Notes: generated by a model not told the origin, from the letters alone. A stretch of 14,194 nucleotides of DNA from Chloroflexia bacterium (GCA_025924435.1 JAICIL010000087.1:1-14194); one strand, 5' to 3'. Shown: positions 1-7,428, counted from the first letter of the stretch. Numbers and translations: made by a program.

Positions 1-512
1 AGCACGCGCCGCGCCTCCGCCAGCACCGCCCCCCGCTCCGGCACGACCATCAGGAGGCGTGAGGCGAGCACCCGATCGAACGCGCCGGTCGGCGCTACCA
101 GCATGCGCGCGTCACCGACCGTGAAGCACGCATTCGCCCGCCCGCGCGCCCGCTGCCGCGCCAGCGCGATCTGCCGGGGCGCGCGGTCAACACCCGTCAC
201 CCGCAGATGTGGATAGCGGGCGGCGAACGCGCTCGCGTAGAACCCCGGCCCGCAGCCGAGTTCGATCAGGCTCCGCGCCCCCGCGAGATCGAGCGCCGCC
301 GCCACCTCCACCCGGTCATCCGGGAAGCGATGCAGCCGGAAATCGGCGTACAGCGGGGCGAAATGGTCATACAAAGAGGACTGAGGACTGAGGACTGAGG
401 ACTGAGCCGGAATCCCGGCAACATTCAGATGGATGGCAGAGACCGGCAATGGAATGCCGAGATACTCAGTCCTCAGTCCTGAGTCCTCAGTCCTTCGCGC
501 GTAGCGCGTCAT
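1..512 (-). CDS. Class I SAM-dependent methyltransferase, 3' end outside the window
   Basis: About 170 codons are visible; the gene continues past position 1. The Rossmann motif I LIELGCGPG lies at residues 82-90, followed by the acidic strand end VTGVDRAP and a VGDARML segment, all typical of class I methyltransferases. The substrate is unknown. I start it at ATG 512-510 because a strong ribosome site (GGAGGTG, 5-6 nt upstream) precedes it and because ATGA overlaps the stop of the epimerase gene, giving translational coupling. The frame is open from there through the repeat to the recognisable core LYDHFAPLY (residue 47 on). Residues 7-46 are encoded by a heptamer repeat cassette and look like an insertion. 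A TTG at 374-372 is an alternative start, but it has no ribosome site, only pyrimidine-rich repeat upstream. It is the last gene of the four-gene minus-strand cluster and may methylate a sugar or glycan intermediate; that role is inference. Confidence 0.8.
   Translation of the reverse strand, partial: MTRYARRTEDSGLRTEYLGIPLPVSAIHLNVAGIPAQSSVLSPQSSLYDHFAPLYADFRLHRFPDDRVEVAAALDLAGARSLIELGCGPGFYASAFAARYPHLRVTGVDRAPRQIALARQRARGRANACFTVGDARMLVAPTGAFDRVLASRLLMVVPERGAVLAEARRV
378..493. repeat. Inverted heptamer array (GGACTGA)n within a methyltransferase gene
   Basis: Four perfect tandem copies of GGACTGA occupy 378-405 (plus a G at 406). The reverse complement, CTCAGTC in four copies, occupies 465-493. 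The two 29-nt arms differ at one base, position 481. The 58 bp between them contain smaller inverted repeats (CCGG-AATC-CCGG at 407-418; GGCA-ATGGAA-TGCC at 445-458). The unit could fold as a long hairpin. It resembles the short tandemly repeated heptanucleotide sequences described in some bacteria, notably cyanobacteria; identity with any named family is not established. Confidence 0.9.
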
Positions 513-1642
513 CTCCCCACCTCCACGATGCGCCGTGCGGTGTGGACGATGCGCCGCTCGCGCAGGTGGGCGGTGGCGGCGGTGAAGTAATCCGCGACGT
601 CGCCCTGCGCGCGAATCCAGTCGAGGTAGCGGGCGATACCCTCCGCGAGCGGCACGCGCGGTTGCCAGCCGAGGGCGGCGATCCGGCCGATGTCGCTCGT
701 CAGGTGGCGGATTTCGCCGGGGCGGAACTCGCCGGGAAACTCCGGTGCAATGGCGACGCCGAGCGCCCCCGCGAGCAGCCGGGCGAGATCGCCAATCGCT
801 GTGCCGACGCCGCTGCCGACATTGAAGATGCCGCCGTCCGCGCGGTCGTCCGTCGCGGCGAGCAGATTGGCGCGGGCGATGTCCGTGACGAAGCAGAAAT
901 CGCGCGTCTGCTGGCCGTCCTCGTAGACGACCGGCGCGAGGTTGTTCAGGAGGCGCGTGCAGAAAATCGCGATCACGCCGGTGTACGGGTTGAAGATGCT
1001 CTGGCGCGGGCCGTACGTGCAGGAGTAGCGGAGGGCGACGGTCGGGATGCCCGTCTGCCGCCCCCACGCCATCACGAGCCGCTCCTGATCCGCCTTCGAG
1101 ATCGCGTAGACCGTCTGGCCGCCGATTGGCATCCGCTCCGGCGTCGGCACGGGCGTGGCGGGTTGCCCCCTCTCGTCGCGCACCTCCCAGATGCCCGCCC
1201 GCAATTGCGCGAGCGGCCGGGTTTCCGGGAAGAAGAGCGCCCCGTCGCTTCCCCGATACGCACCCTCGTCGTAGACGGCCTGCGAGGAGGCGACGACGAC
1301 CTTGCGGACGGGCAGCCCCTCGTCGCGGATCGTTTCGAGCAGGAGCGCGGTGCCGTAGGAATTGACCGCGATGTACTTGGCGATCTCCGGCATATAGCCG
1401 CCGTACGCCGCCTCGTGGAAGACGACCGCCACGCCATCGAGCGCGGCGCGCAGGGCGGCGCGGTCGCGGACATCGCCGGTCCGGTATTCGGCCTGCGGGT
1501 TCAGCCATGCCGGGGGACCATCCTTGTGCGTCTGCGGCTCGAAGTTGTCGAGCACGCGCACTTGCCACCTTTCCGAGACGAGCAGGTCAACGATGTGCGA
1601 GCCGATCAGCCCCACCCCGCCGGTCACGAGCGCCGTCGCCAT
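509..1642 (-). CDS. NAD(P)-dependent sugar-nucleotide epimerase/dehydratase (extended SDR)
   Basis: A 377-residue cytosolic protein of the extended short-chain dehydrogenase family, which includes UDP-glucose 4-epimerases and NDP-sugar dehydratases. The nucleotide-binding loop TGGVGLIG is at residues 7-14 and the acidic residue LDNF after strand 2 is near 32. VVASSQAVY (Ser 119/120) and the catalytic YAISK (Tyr179, Lys183) are present, followed by the substrate-domain YGPRQ and a late RDFCFVTDIARA motif. Its length is normal for the family. ATG 1642-1640 overlaps the TGA of the upstream gene (TGATG) with GGTGA ahead of it; a TTG directly upstream is the alternative start. It sits between two glycosyltransferase-like genes and a methyltransferase, so it probably makes or edits a nucleotide sugar for them. 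The exact substrate cannot be read from sequence. Confidence 0.9.
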   Translation of the reverse strand: MATALVTGGVGLIGSHIVDLLVSERWQVRVLDNFEPQTHKDGPPAWLNPQAEYRTGDVRDRAALRAALDGVAVVFHEAAYGGYMPEIAKYIAVNSYGTALLLETIRDEGLPVRKVVVASSQAVYDEGAYRGSDGALFFPETRPLAQLRAGIWEVRDERGQPATPVPTPERMPIGGQTVYAISKADQERLVMAWGRQTGIPTVALRYSCTYGPRQSIFNPYTGVIAIFCTRLLNNLAPVVYEDGQQTRDFCFVTDIARANLLAATDDRADGGIFNVGSGVGTAIGDLARLLAGALGVAIAPEFPGEFRPGEIRHLTSDIGRIAALGWQPRVPLAEGIARYLDWIRAQGDVADYFTAATAHLRERRIVHTARRIVEVGR

Positions 1643-2388
1643 CAATCTTCACCCCCCGCCGCCGCGATCCGGTCGCTCGCATAGGGAACAACAGGCCGGG
1701 GCGCGGCGTCTTCCCAGAGACGCAATCGCCGGAAGGCGTCGGCGGTCGCGGGCGCGTCGTGCGGCCCGGCGAGGTACGCGGAGAGATGGCGCAGGTCGGA
1801 TGCCTCGTCCACATCCCAGGTCGCGGCGAGGGAGTGCAGCGAGATGTTCCGTTCCCGCGCGTTGGCGCGCAGGTCGTCGTAGACGGTCGCCGTGCTCATG
1901 CGGACGGCGCCGAGAATATCCACGCCGCTCCGCTGGCCGATCAGGCTGTACCCGCCGTCGTAGGTCGGCGCGAGGGTCGCCATCGCCGTATTCAACGATG
2001 CAAAGGCGGCGGAGACGATGCGCGCGGGCAACTGCGGCGAGTCGGAGGCGATCAGCACGGTCCGGTCGTAGCCGCGCGCCGCCGTCCAGCGGAAGATGTG
2101 CCGCTGCCGCTCCGTCCAGTCCGCCCCTTCCTGCGCGAAGTAGCCGTCCGCCGCGCCGACGAGGGCGGGGAAATCCGCCGTCGCGGGGGCGAAGGCCCAG
2201 AGCAGGTCGTACGAGCGCGCCGCGGCGGAGCGACGGAAGCGCGCCGCGAGATCGGTGAGAAAGGCGCGATAGAGGGCGGCGGCCCGCGCGTCGCCGATCG
2301 CGCGCCCCAGCCGGGTCTTCACCATCCCCGGCATCGGCTGCTTCGCCCCGATCACCAGCGCGCGGCGTGGCATGACGGCGATACTCAT
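1642..2388 (-). CDS. DUF2064 / TIGR04282-family glycosyltransferase-like nucleotidyl transferase
   Basis: A 248-residue protein with the family's landmarks in order. GAKQPMPGMVKTRL near residues 14-27 corresponds to the usual AKAPxPGxVKTRL. LIASDSPQLP stands in for GxDxPxL, PTYDGGYSLIG for PAxDGGYxLIG, then STATVYDDL and the late DVDEASDL. Proteins of this type have a GT-A/nucleotidyltransferase fold and are usually annotated as transferase 1 beside a family 2 transferase, which is exactly the neighbour here; some are linked to arsenosugar synthesis. I chose ATG 2388-2386 because GGTGAGG lies 5 nt upstream. An in-frame upstream extension to 2481 would translate a palindromic repeat and is rejected. 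The 82-bp gap to the upstream gene holds that repeat. The 3' end overlaps the epimerase start. Confidence 0.88.
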   Translation of the reverse strand: MSIAVMPRRALVIGAKQPMPGMVKTRLGRAIGDARAAALYRAFLTDLAARFRRSAAARSYDLLWAFAPATADFPALVGAADGYFAQEGADWTERQRHIFRWTAARGYDRTVLIASDSPQLPARIVSAAFASLNTAMATLAPTYDGGYSLIGQRSGVDILGAVRMSTATVYDDLRANARERNISLHSLAATWDVDEASDLRHLSAYLAGPHDAPATADAFRRLRLWEDAAPRPVVPYASDRIAAAGGED

Positions 2389-2437
2389 GGGAACCTCACC
2401 CCCTGCCCCCTCTCCATCACGGTGGAGAGGGGAGAAT
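2389..2437. repeat. GC-rich palindromic repeat, family A, copy 1
   Basis: The unit starts GGGAACCTCACCCCC, runs through CCCCTCTCCATC and then its inverse GGTGGAGAGGGG. A second copy in opposite orientation is at 7429-7473. Its outer edge supplies the ribosome site GGTGAGG of the DUF2064 gene, so the repeat has become part of that gene's leader. It behaves like a REP-type dispersed palindrome. Confidence 0.75.
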
Positions 2438-2470
2438 ACGGAACATCGGCATCGGTATGGCCTTGAGCGT

Positions 2471-3226
2471 TCATCGCGCACTCGCGATTGGTTCGGCCCC
2501 CCCTTCCCGATGCGGGAAGGGGGTTGGGGGGTTAGGCGACCACCCCGCGTACCGATAGGCGGTCTGGAGGATGACGGCGGCGGCTTCGATGCTGCCGCGC
2601 ATCGTGCCGCCGACTTTCGATCGACCGCCCGCCCGCTTGCGATAGGAGACCGGCACTTCCCGCACCCGCAGCCCCGCGCGGGCGGCTTTGACGAGCATTT
2701 CGGTGGACCAGCCGTACGTCCGCTCGCGCATGTCGAGCGCAGCGAGCGCGTCGGCGCGGATGGCGCGGAAGGGGCCGAGATCGGTGATCGCGAGGCCGTA
2801 GCGCCGGAGGATGCGCGCCGCCAGCCGGTTGCCGAACCGCTGCTGCGGCGTCAGCGCGCCCCGCTCGATGCTGCCGCGCGCCCGCGATCCCATCACGAGG
2901 TCCGCCTCGCCCGCCAGCACCGGCGCGAGGATCGCGGGCAGGTCGCCCGGCACATCGCTCGCGTCGCCGTCGAGCAGGACGATCACCGTCGCGCCGAGCC
3001 GCCGGGCGAGCGCGACGCCCGCCGCACACGCCGCGCCGTATCCCCGCTCCGGCTCGGTGGCGACGACCGCCCCCGCTTCCCAGGCGGCGGTCGCGGTGCC
3101 GTCCGTGCTGCCGTTATCCACGACGATCACCTGATGCAGCAGGTCGCGCGGCAGGCCGCGGACGACCGTGCCGATCACCGCCGCCTCGTTGAGCGCGGGG
3201 ATCACGGCGAAGACGCGTGGTTGCAT
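2471..3226 (-). CDS. Family 2 glycosyltransferase (DPM1/GT2-like)
   Basis: A 251-residue inverting GT-A glycosyltransferase without membrane segments. IPALNEAAVIG (near residues 8-18) and VVDNGSTDGT form the nucleotide-sugar site, LLDGDASDVPGDL carries the DxD-like metal site, and VMGSRARG and the acceptor-side motif YGWSTEMLVKAARAGLRVREVPVSYR (split here: YGWSTEML, then REVPVSYRKR) follow. ATG 3226-3224 has GGGGGTG upstream; the alternative 3262 start has nothing to recommend it. The last roughly 20 residues (after AGW) are encoded by a palindromic repeat and look like a readthrough tail. It is the first gene of the minus-strand cluster and is commonly paired with the DUF2064 partner. It likely transfers a sugar from a nucleotide donor to a lipid or small acceptor; specificity is unknown. 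Confidence 0.9.
   Translation of the reverse strand: MQPRVFAVIPALNEAAVIGTVVRGLPRDLLHQVIVVDNGSTDGTATAAWEAGAVVATEPERGYGAACAAGVALARRLGATVIVLLDGDASDVPGDLPAILAPVLAGEADLVMGSRARGSIERGALTPQQRFGNRLAARILRRYGLAITDLGPFRAIRADALAALDMRERTYGWSTEMLVKAARAGLRVREVPVSYRKRAGGRSKVGGTMRGSIEAAAVILQTAYRYAGWSPNPPTPFPHREGGAEPIASAR
2497..2534. repeat. GC-rich palindromic repeat, family B, copy 1
   Basis: Perfect 11-bp arms CCCCCTTCCCG (2499-2509) and CGGGAAGGGGG (2513-2523) are followed by TTGGGGGGTTAG. On the minus strand the unit reads CCTAACCCCCC and then the hairpin, entering the 3' end of the GT2 gene. A near-identical copy is at 9082-9119 and looser copies are at 8991-9027 and 12877-12909. Confidence 0.85.
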
Positions 3227-3558
3227 GGGCGCACCCCCTGATCGAAACGGACCCCCCGACACCGTTTCAGGATGCGCGCGGGGCGTTACTCACGGCTTGC
3301 CAACGTCTTACCGTATTCTTACGCCATCGGGAAAGGGCGGGTGAGGAGCGAGGTTCATTTCATCGTCGGAATACCCTAACCCCCGGCTGGCGACAATACA
3401 TACATCCTGGGATGAAGAGAATGAAACTCTCCGCCACCCCCGCGCGTGTAACGATTGAGCATGCATGGCCGCAGCGCGGGGACATACCTCCCATCGGTGT
3501 CGCGGGTTGCACGCGACGCGGTATACCGCAACGGATTTCGGATCAATGGGAGGCCTCG
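3227..3558. other. Divergent intergenic region
   Basis: A 332-bp gap between the minus-strand sugar cluster and the plus-strand DUF1800 gene, so it should hold promoters for both. The only clear element is the palindrome with a -10-like core at 3518-3529. Near 3377 a short CTAACCCCCGG piece resembles the end of palindromic family B. I see no convincing sigma-70 pair for the minus-strand cluster and no small gene. Confidence 0.5.
3518..3529 (+). promoter_or_regulatory. Palindrome GCGGTATACCGC with embedded -10-like TATACC
   Basis: A perfect 12-bp palindrome ends 29 bp before the DUF1800 start codon. Its TATACC (3522-3527) fits a sigma-70 -10 box, giving a leader of about 25 nt containing the GGGAGG ribosome site at 3548-3553. 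No good -35 is found at the right distance. The same 8-bp core GGTATACC overlaps the -10 of the LLM gene promoter at 12701-12712. Confidence 0.4.
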
Positions 3559-4854
3559 ATGGATGATCGTGAACGCGTGCAATTGCTGCTCTGGCGGGCC
3601 GGGATGGGCGCCACCCCCGCCCAGGTGGACGCGGCGACCGCGAGGGGCTACGCCGCCGCCGTGGATGACATGCTCAACTATCCCGACACACCGGCGCAGG
3701 CGCCGGACTTGCCGCCGTGGCCCGCCGAGCGCAAGGGGCAACTGACCGGCGACGAGAAGACGCAATTGGCGAAAGAGATCAACCAGGCAAATCAGGACGG
3801 CATCAAGACGGCCGCATCCTGGTGGGCGGATCTGATGCGCACGACGGGCGCGCCGTTGCAGGAAAATCTCACGCTCTTCTGGCACAACCACTTCGCGACC
3901 GCGAATGACAAAGTCCGCCGCCCCGCGTACATGCTGGGGCAGAACCAGTTGTTCCGGGCGCAAGGGGCGGGCAAGTTCGTTGATCTCCTGATCGCCGTCT
4001 CCAAGGACCCGGCGATGCTCCACTGGCTCGACGGCCAGACCAACGTCAAGGGTCATCCGAACGAGAACTGGTCCCGCGAGGTGATGGAACTCTTCACCCT
4101 CGGCATCGGCAACTACACCGAGCAGGATGTGCGCGAGGGCGCGCGGGCCAGCACCGGCTGGACGCTCTCGTACGACGGTGCGGTCGCCTTCAACCCCAGG
4201 CGGTTCGACGACGGCAGCAAGACGATCCTCGGCCAGACCGGCAATTTCGATCTGGACGATTTCTCCCGCATGCTGGCCGGCGCGCCGCAGACCGCGACGC
4301 ATCTGAGCACGAAACTCTTCCGCTGGTTCGTCGGCGATGACCCGTCGGACCATGATCTCGCGCCGATGTTCGACACGTGGAATCAGACGGGTGGCGAGAT
4401 TCGCGCCGTCCTGCGCGCGCTCTTCCTCAGCGACGCCTTCACGCCGGAACGGGCGGCGAGCGCGCACATCAAGAATCCGGCCGCCTGGACGATCGGCGCG
4501 ATTCGCGGCCTCGAAGCGGACATCACGGGCGACCAGATCGTGCAGAGCCTGCAAGCGCAGGGCATGCGGCTCTTCTACCCGCCGAATGTCGGCGGCTGGC
4601 CGAATGGCCCGGCGTGGATCAGCCCGTCGAATCAGGTCCTCCGCTTCAATCTCGCGGGCGGCATAGCGATGAAGAGCGGCGTCCTCGCCGGCACGGCGGA
4701 CGATGCCTGGATCGGGGAACTGGCGGACCGGCTCGGCGGCATCCCGATCCCGGACGATGTCCGGGGCAAATTGACCGCGCTGGGGAACGTCCCCAATGGG
4801 CGCCGCGCCGTCGCGCAGGTGATTCTCGCCGGGCCGGGCTTCCAGGCGCGGTAA
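3559..4854 (+). CDS. DUF1800 family protein
   Basis: A 431-residue protein of the DUF1800 family, whose biochemical function is not established. Family landmarks appear in order: QLLLWRAGMGATPAQVDA at the N-terminus, FWHNHFAT near residue 107, NENWSREVMELFTLG near 167-181 followed by YTEQDVREGARASTGW, GNFDLDDFSRMLAG, and YPPNVGGWPNGPAW near 340. ATG 3559 has GGGAGG 5 nt upstream; the frame is open to 3217 but nothing homologous precedes this start. No signal peptide or membrane segment is visible, although the DUF1501 partner next door has a Tat signal. The two genes are very often adjacent and are thought to work together at the cell surface; here they are 79 bp apart and probably co-transcribed. 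Confidence 0.9.
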   Translation: MDDRERVQLLLWRAGMGATPAQVDAATARGYAAAVDDMLNYPDTPAQAPDLPPWPAERKGQLTGDEKTQLAKEINQANQDGIKTAASWWADLMRTTGAPLQENLTLFWHNHFATANDKVRRPAYMLGQNQLFRAQGAGKFVDLLIAVSKDPAMLHWLDGQTNVKGHPNENWSREVMELFTLGIGNYTEQDVREGARASTGWTLSYDGAVAFNPRRFDDGSKTILGQTGNFDLDDFSRMLAGAPQTATHLSTKLFRWFVGDDPSDHDLAPMFDTWNQTGGEIRAVLRALFLSDAFTPERAASAHIKNPAAWTIGAIRGLEADITGDQIVQSLQAQGMRLFYPPNVGGWPNGPAWISPSNQVLRFNLAGGIAMKSGVLAGTADDAWIGELADRLGGIPIPDDVRGKLTALGNVPNGRRAVAQVILAGPGFQAR

Positions 4855-4918
4855 GTTCGGAGTTCGATAAACCGGATCGCCCCAACTTCGAACTCCGAAC
4901 CTCGAACCGCGAACTTCT
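4855..4918. repeat. Heptamer array and 13-bp inverted repeat between DUF1800 and DUF1501
   Basis: Immediately after the DUF1800 stop, GTTCGGAGTTCGA (4855-4867) is the exact inverse of TCGAACTCCGAAC (4888-4900), with a 20-nt loop. The right side continues as five consecutive heptamers of the form AACNNCG: AACTTCG, AACTCCG, AACCTCG, AACCGCG, AACTTCT (4884-4918). There is no T-run, so it is not a standard terminator. In RNA it would put a stem just upstream of the DUF1501 ribosome site at 4919-4924 and could set the ratio of the two products. Confidence 0.8.
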
Positions 4919-4933
4919 AAAGGAGCAACGGTA

Positions 4934-6235
4934 ATGTCAGACCACGAACGCGAACCCTTTATGCCCTCCCGCCGCCAGTTCCTCAAGTATGGCGCGGGCA
5001 GCGCGCTCGGCATCGGCCTCGCCGCGACCGGCATCCCGCTGTTTCGGGGCTTTTCCCCCGGTGTCGGCGCGGCGCCGCTCTCTCTCCCGAACCTGACGCC
5101 GGGCGCGGGCATCCCCGCCAACCCGGAAGATCGCACGCTCGTCGTCCTCCAACTCGGCGGCGGCAATGACGGCCTGAATACGGTCATTCCGTACAAGGAT
5201 GCGACGTATCAGCAACTGCGCCCGACGATCGGCCAGAAAATCAGCGACGTGCTGCCGATCACGGACAGCCTCGCGCTGCATCCCGGCCTGAAGTCGCTCG
5301 CGGATCTGTATGGCAAGGGCAATCTCGCCGTCGTCGAGGGCGTCGAGTACCCGCACCCGAACTTCTCGCACTTCCGCGGCACGGAGATCTGGATGACGGC
5401 GGACGACCAGAATGTCGGCTCGCTCGGCTGGATCGGCCACGCGCTCGACCACCTCTCCAATCATCCCGCGCTCGTTGCCGCCTCGCTCGGCGTGACGACG
5501 CCCCGCGCGCTGGTCGGCATGCAGCCGACGGACATCGCGCTCGGCGGCGCGCTGAAGGACTTCGCGTACAAGCCGGTCGGCAAGATTGACCCCGGCGCGG
5601 TCTCGGCGATCTACGACTACATGAATAGCGTCACGTCGCCGGACGACAAATACGCGAAATTGGTCACGGCGAGCCACGGCATCGCGCAGGAGGCGATGGC
5701 GGGCGTGGCGAAAGTGGCCACCGGCTACACCCCGGCGGCCCAATACCCGAAGACGCAACTCGGCGCGGGCTTGCAGACCGTCGCGCAGATGATCCACGGC
5801 GGCGTCGGCGCGCGGGTGCTCTATCTGGCGACGGGCGGCTTCGACACCCACTCCAACGAGCGCGCCATCCACGACGGCCTGATACAGACGCTCGGCGACG
5901 GCCTCGGCGCGTTCTGGCAGGACATCGCGGCGCACGGCCACGCGGACAATGTGACGCTGATGACCTTCTCCGAGTTCGGCCGCCGCCCGACCGAGAACGC
6001 CTCGCGCGGCACGGATCACGGCAGCGCGGCGCCGCTCTTCGTGCTGGGCGGCAGCGTCAAGGGCGGTGTCTACGGCGACACTCCAAGCCTGACGGACCTC
6101 GACAACGGCAATCTGAAGGTGCAGCAGGATTTCCGCACGGTCTACGCGGCGATGCTCCAGAACTGGCTCGGCTTCGACCCGGCGGATGTGCTGCCCGGCG
6201 GCGCGTATCAGGCGCTGCCGCTCTTCAACTCCTGA
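4934..6235 (+). CDS. DUF1501 family protein with Tat signal
   Basis: A 433-residue protein of the DUF1501 family (alkaline phosphatase/sulfatase-like superfamily; activity not established). The twin-arginine motif SRRQFLK (residues 12-18), followed by a small-residue hydrophobic stretch to about residue 40, predicts export through the Tat pathway in folded form, often a sign of a metal or cofactor. Conserved family segments are LQLGGGNDGLN near residue 73, HPNFSHFRGTEIW, GGFDTHSN near 301, TFSEFGRRPTEN near 345 and GTDHG near 359; the Asp/His clusters are plausible metal ligands. ATG 4934 has AGGAG 8-9 nt upstream; ATG 4961 is an alternative start that would still keep the Tat motif. It is the second gene of the DUF1800-DUF1501 operon, closed by the terminator at 6275-6299. 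Confidence 0.93.
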   Translation: MSDHEREPFMPSRRQFLKYGAGSALGIGLAATGIPLFRGFSPGVGAAPLSLPNLTPGAGIPANPEDRTLVVLQLGGGNDGLNTVIPYKDATYQQLRPTIGQKISDVLPITDSLALHPGLKSLADLYGKGNLAVVEGVEYPHPNFSHFRGTEIWMTADDQNVGSLGWIGHALDHLSNHPALVAASLGVTTPRALVGMQPTDIALGGALKDFAYKPVGKIDPGAVSAIYDYMNSVTSPDDKYAKLVTASHGIAQEAMAGVAKVATGYTPAAQYPKTQLGAGLQTVAQMIHGGVGARVLYLATGGFDTHSNERAIHDGLIQTLGDGLGAFWQDIAAHGHADNVTLMTFSEFGRRPTENASRGTDHGSAAPLFVLGGSVKGGVYGDTPSLTDLDNGNLKVQQDFRTVYAAMLQNWLGFDPADVLPGGAYQALPLFNS

Positions 6236-6274
6236 TTCGCGCCCGCGCCCAATACCTTCCCCCTTCCCTTCCCC

Positions 6275-6299
6275 GGCCCCTGTCTCCACAGGGGCCTTT
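6275..6299 (+). terminator. Rho-independent-like terminator of the DUF1800-DUF1501 operon
   Basis: A perfect 9-bp stem GGCCCCTGT/ACAGGGGCC with loop CTCC is followed by TTT only, a short U-run. It lies 39 bp after the DUF1501 stop and just before the converging WYL gene end, where a terminator is expected. Confidence 0.7.
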
Positions 6300-6305
6300 G
6301 CGCGG

Positions 6306-7265
6306 TCAGCGCGCGTAGAAGCCGGCGACGCTCGCGGCGGTGCGGGCCATCCGGTCGCGCAGTGCCGCCGGTTCGAGCACCTCCAGTTGCGTGCCGAAGC
6401 GGAACGCATATCCGGCGGCCTCCTCCTCGATGTCGAACCGCACGCGCATGATGACCCATCCGTCCGCATCGGGTTCGCCGGCCTGCTCGATCCGGCCGGG
6501 AGGAAGCGTGCCCGTGATGTGCGGGAGAAGGTCCGTCGGCACGCGCAATGTCACGGGATAGCGGGGCAGCGCGGCGACGAAATCGGCGGACGACCGCTCC
6601 CAGTATGCCGCCAGATCGAAGCCGTCCGGGCGCGCGCACGGTTCGTCGGTCGCGCAGGCATCCCGCACGCGCGAGACGCGATACGTCCGGATATCGCCGT
6701 CCGTCGCGGCTACGAGATACCAGACGCGCCCTTTGGCGACGAGGCCGAGCGGGTCCACGAGCCGTTCCGCGCTGGCGCCGTCACCGCGTTGATAGGTGAA
6801 ACGCACCTTGCGCTCCTGCCAGATCGCCTCCTGGAGCGCGGGGAGCGACGCGACGACCTCACCCGAGCGATGCCACCCGGCGGAATCCACATGGATGCGC
6901 TGGCGCGCATATTCGGCGTCGCGCCGGGAGACAGACGGCAGCGCCGCGAGCAACTTAATCAGCGCCCCCTCGGCGGCCTGCCGCAGGCCGAGGTCCGCGA
7001 GGAGGCGGGCGGGCGTGGCGAGGAAGAGCGACTGAATCTCCGTCTCGCTCAGGCCGGTGAGGTTGGTGCGATACCCTTCCGGCAGCAGGCACCCGCCGCC
7101 GCTCCCGCGCTCCATGTACACCGGGACGCCCGCCGCGCTGAGCGAGTCCATATCGCGGTAGATCGTGCGCTCCGACACTTCCAGCCGCCGCGCCAGTTCG
7201 CCCGCCGTCATCCGCCGGTGCGTCTGCAGAAGCAAGAGGATCGAGAGCAATCGGTCGGCGCGCAT
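6306..7265 (-). CDS. HTH/WYL-domain transcriptional regulator (YafY/DeoR-like)
   Basis: A 319-residue DNA-binding regulator. The N-terminal helix-turn-helix covers about residues 1-55 (RADRLLSIL, MTAGELARRLEVSERTIYRDM, given here in two pieces: TAGELARRLEVSE and RTIYRDM). The WYL domain lies in the middle (RLVDPLGLVAKGRVWYLVA, then RTYRVSRV) and the C-terminal extension (WCX-type) spans about 225-315. Such proteins sense a ligand, sometimes nucleic acid, through WYL. ATG 7265-7263 has GAGGAT 5-6 nt upstream and starts right at the conserved helix; the 7280 start is less likely. It faces away from the LLM-class oxidoreductase gene at 7577, so it may regulate that gene or itself. A consensus-like promoter with an overlapping operator-like inverted repeat lies at 7486-7513. 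Confidence 0.9.
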   Translation of the reverse strand: MRADRLLSILLLLQTHRRMTAGELARRLEVSERTIYRDMDSLSAAGVPVYMERGSGGGCLLPEGYRTNLTGLSETEIQSLFLATPARLLADLGLRQAAEGALIKLLAALPSVSRRDAEYARQRIHVDSAGWHRSGEVVASLPALQEAIWQERKVRFTYQRGDGASAERLVDPLGLVAKGRVWYLVAATDGDIRTYRVSRVRDACATDEPCARPDGFDLAAYWERSSADFVAALPRYPVTLRVPTDLLPHITGTLPPGRIEQAGEPDADGWVIMRVRFDIEEEAAGYAFRFGTQLEVLEPAALRDRMARTAASVAGFYAR

Positions 7266-7428
7266 GAGACATCCTCGCATTGGCAGGAGATCGCTCTACA
7301 GGGCGTCTGCGTTCTGGAACAACCTCACCTCGGCCCCTCTCACCCGCCCAAAGGGCACCCGAGCGGCGAGGCGTGACTCGCTCAAAGTGCCGTGGTGTTC
7401 CCCGAACATTCGGTTCTCACGAAGGTCG

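Noticed and set aside
378..493. CRISPR-like array
   Set aside because: The repeats are 7-bp units without spacers, arranged as an inverted pair; no cas genes are present.
449..2466. Long plus-strand open frames (411, 319 and 244 codons) opposite the epimerase and DUF2064 genes
   Set aside because: Arginine/alanine-rich products without recognisable domains, lying opposite genes with clear motifs; typical shadow frames of GC-rich DNA.
3376..6469. Minus-strand open frames of 606 and 510 codons opposite DUF1800 and DUF1501
   Set aside because: No family features, very high Arg content, and the plus strand carries well-conserved domains with ribosome sites and a terminator.
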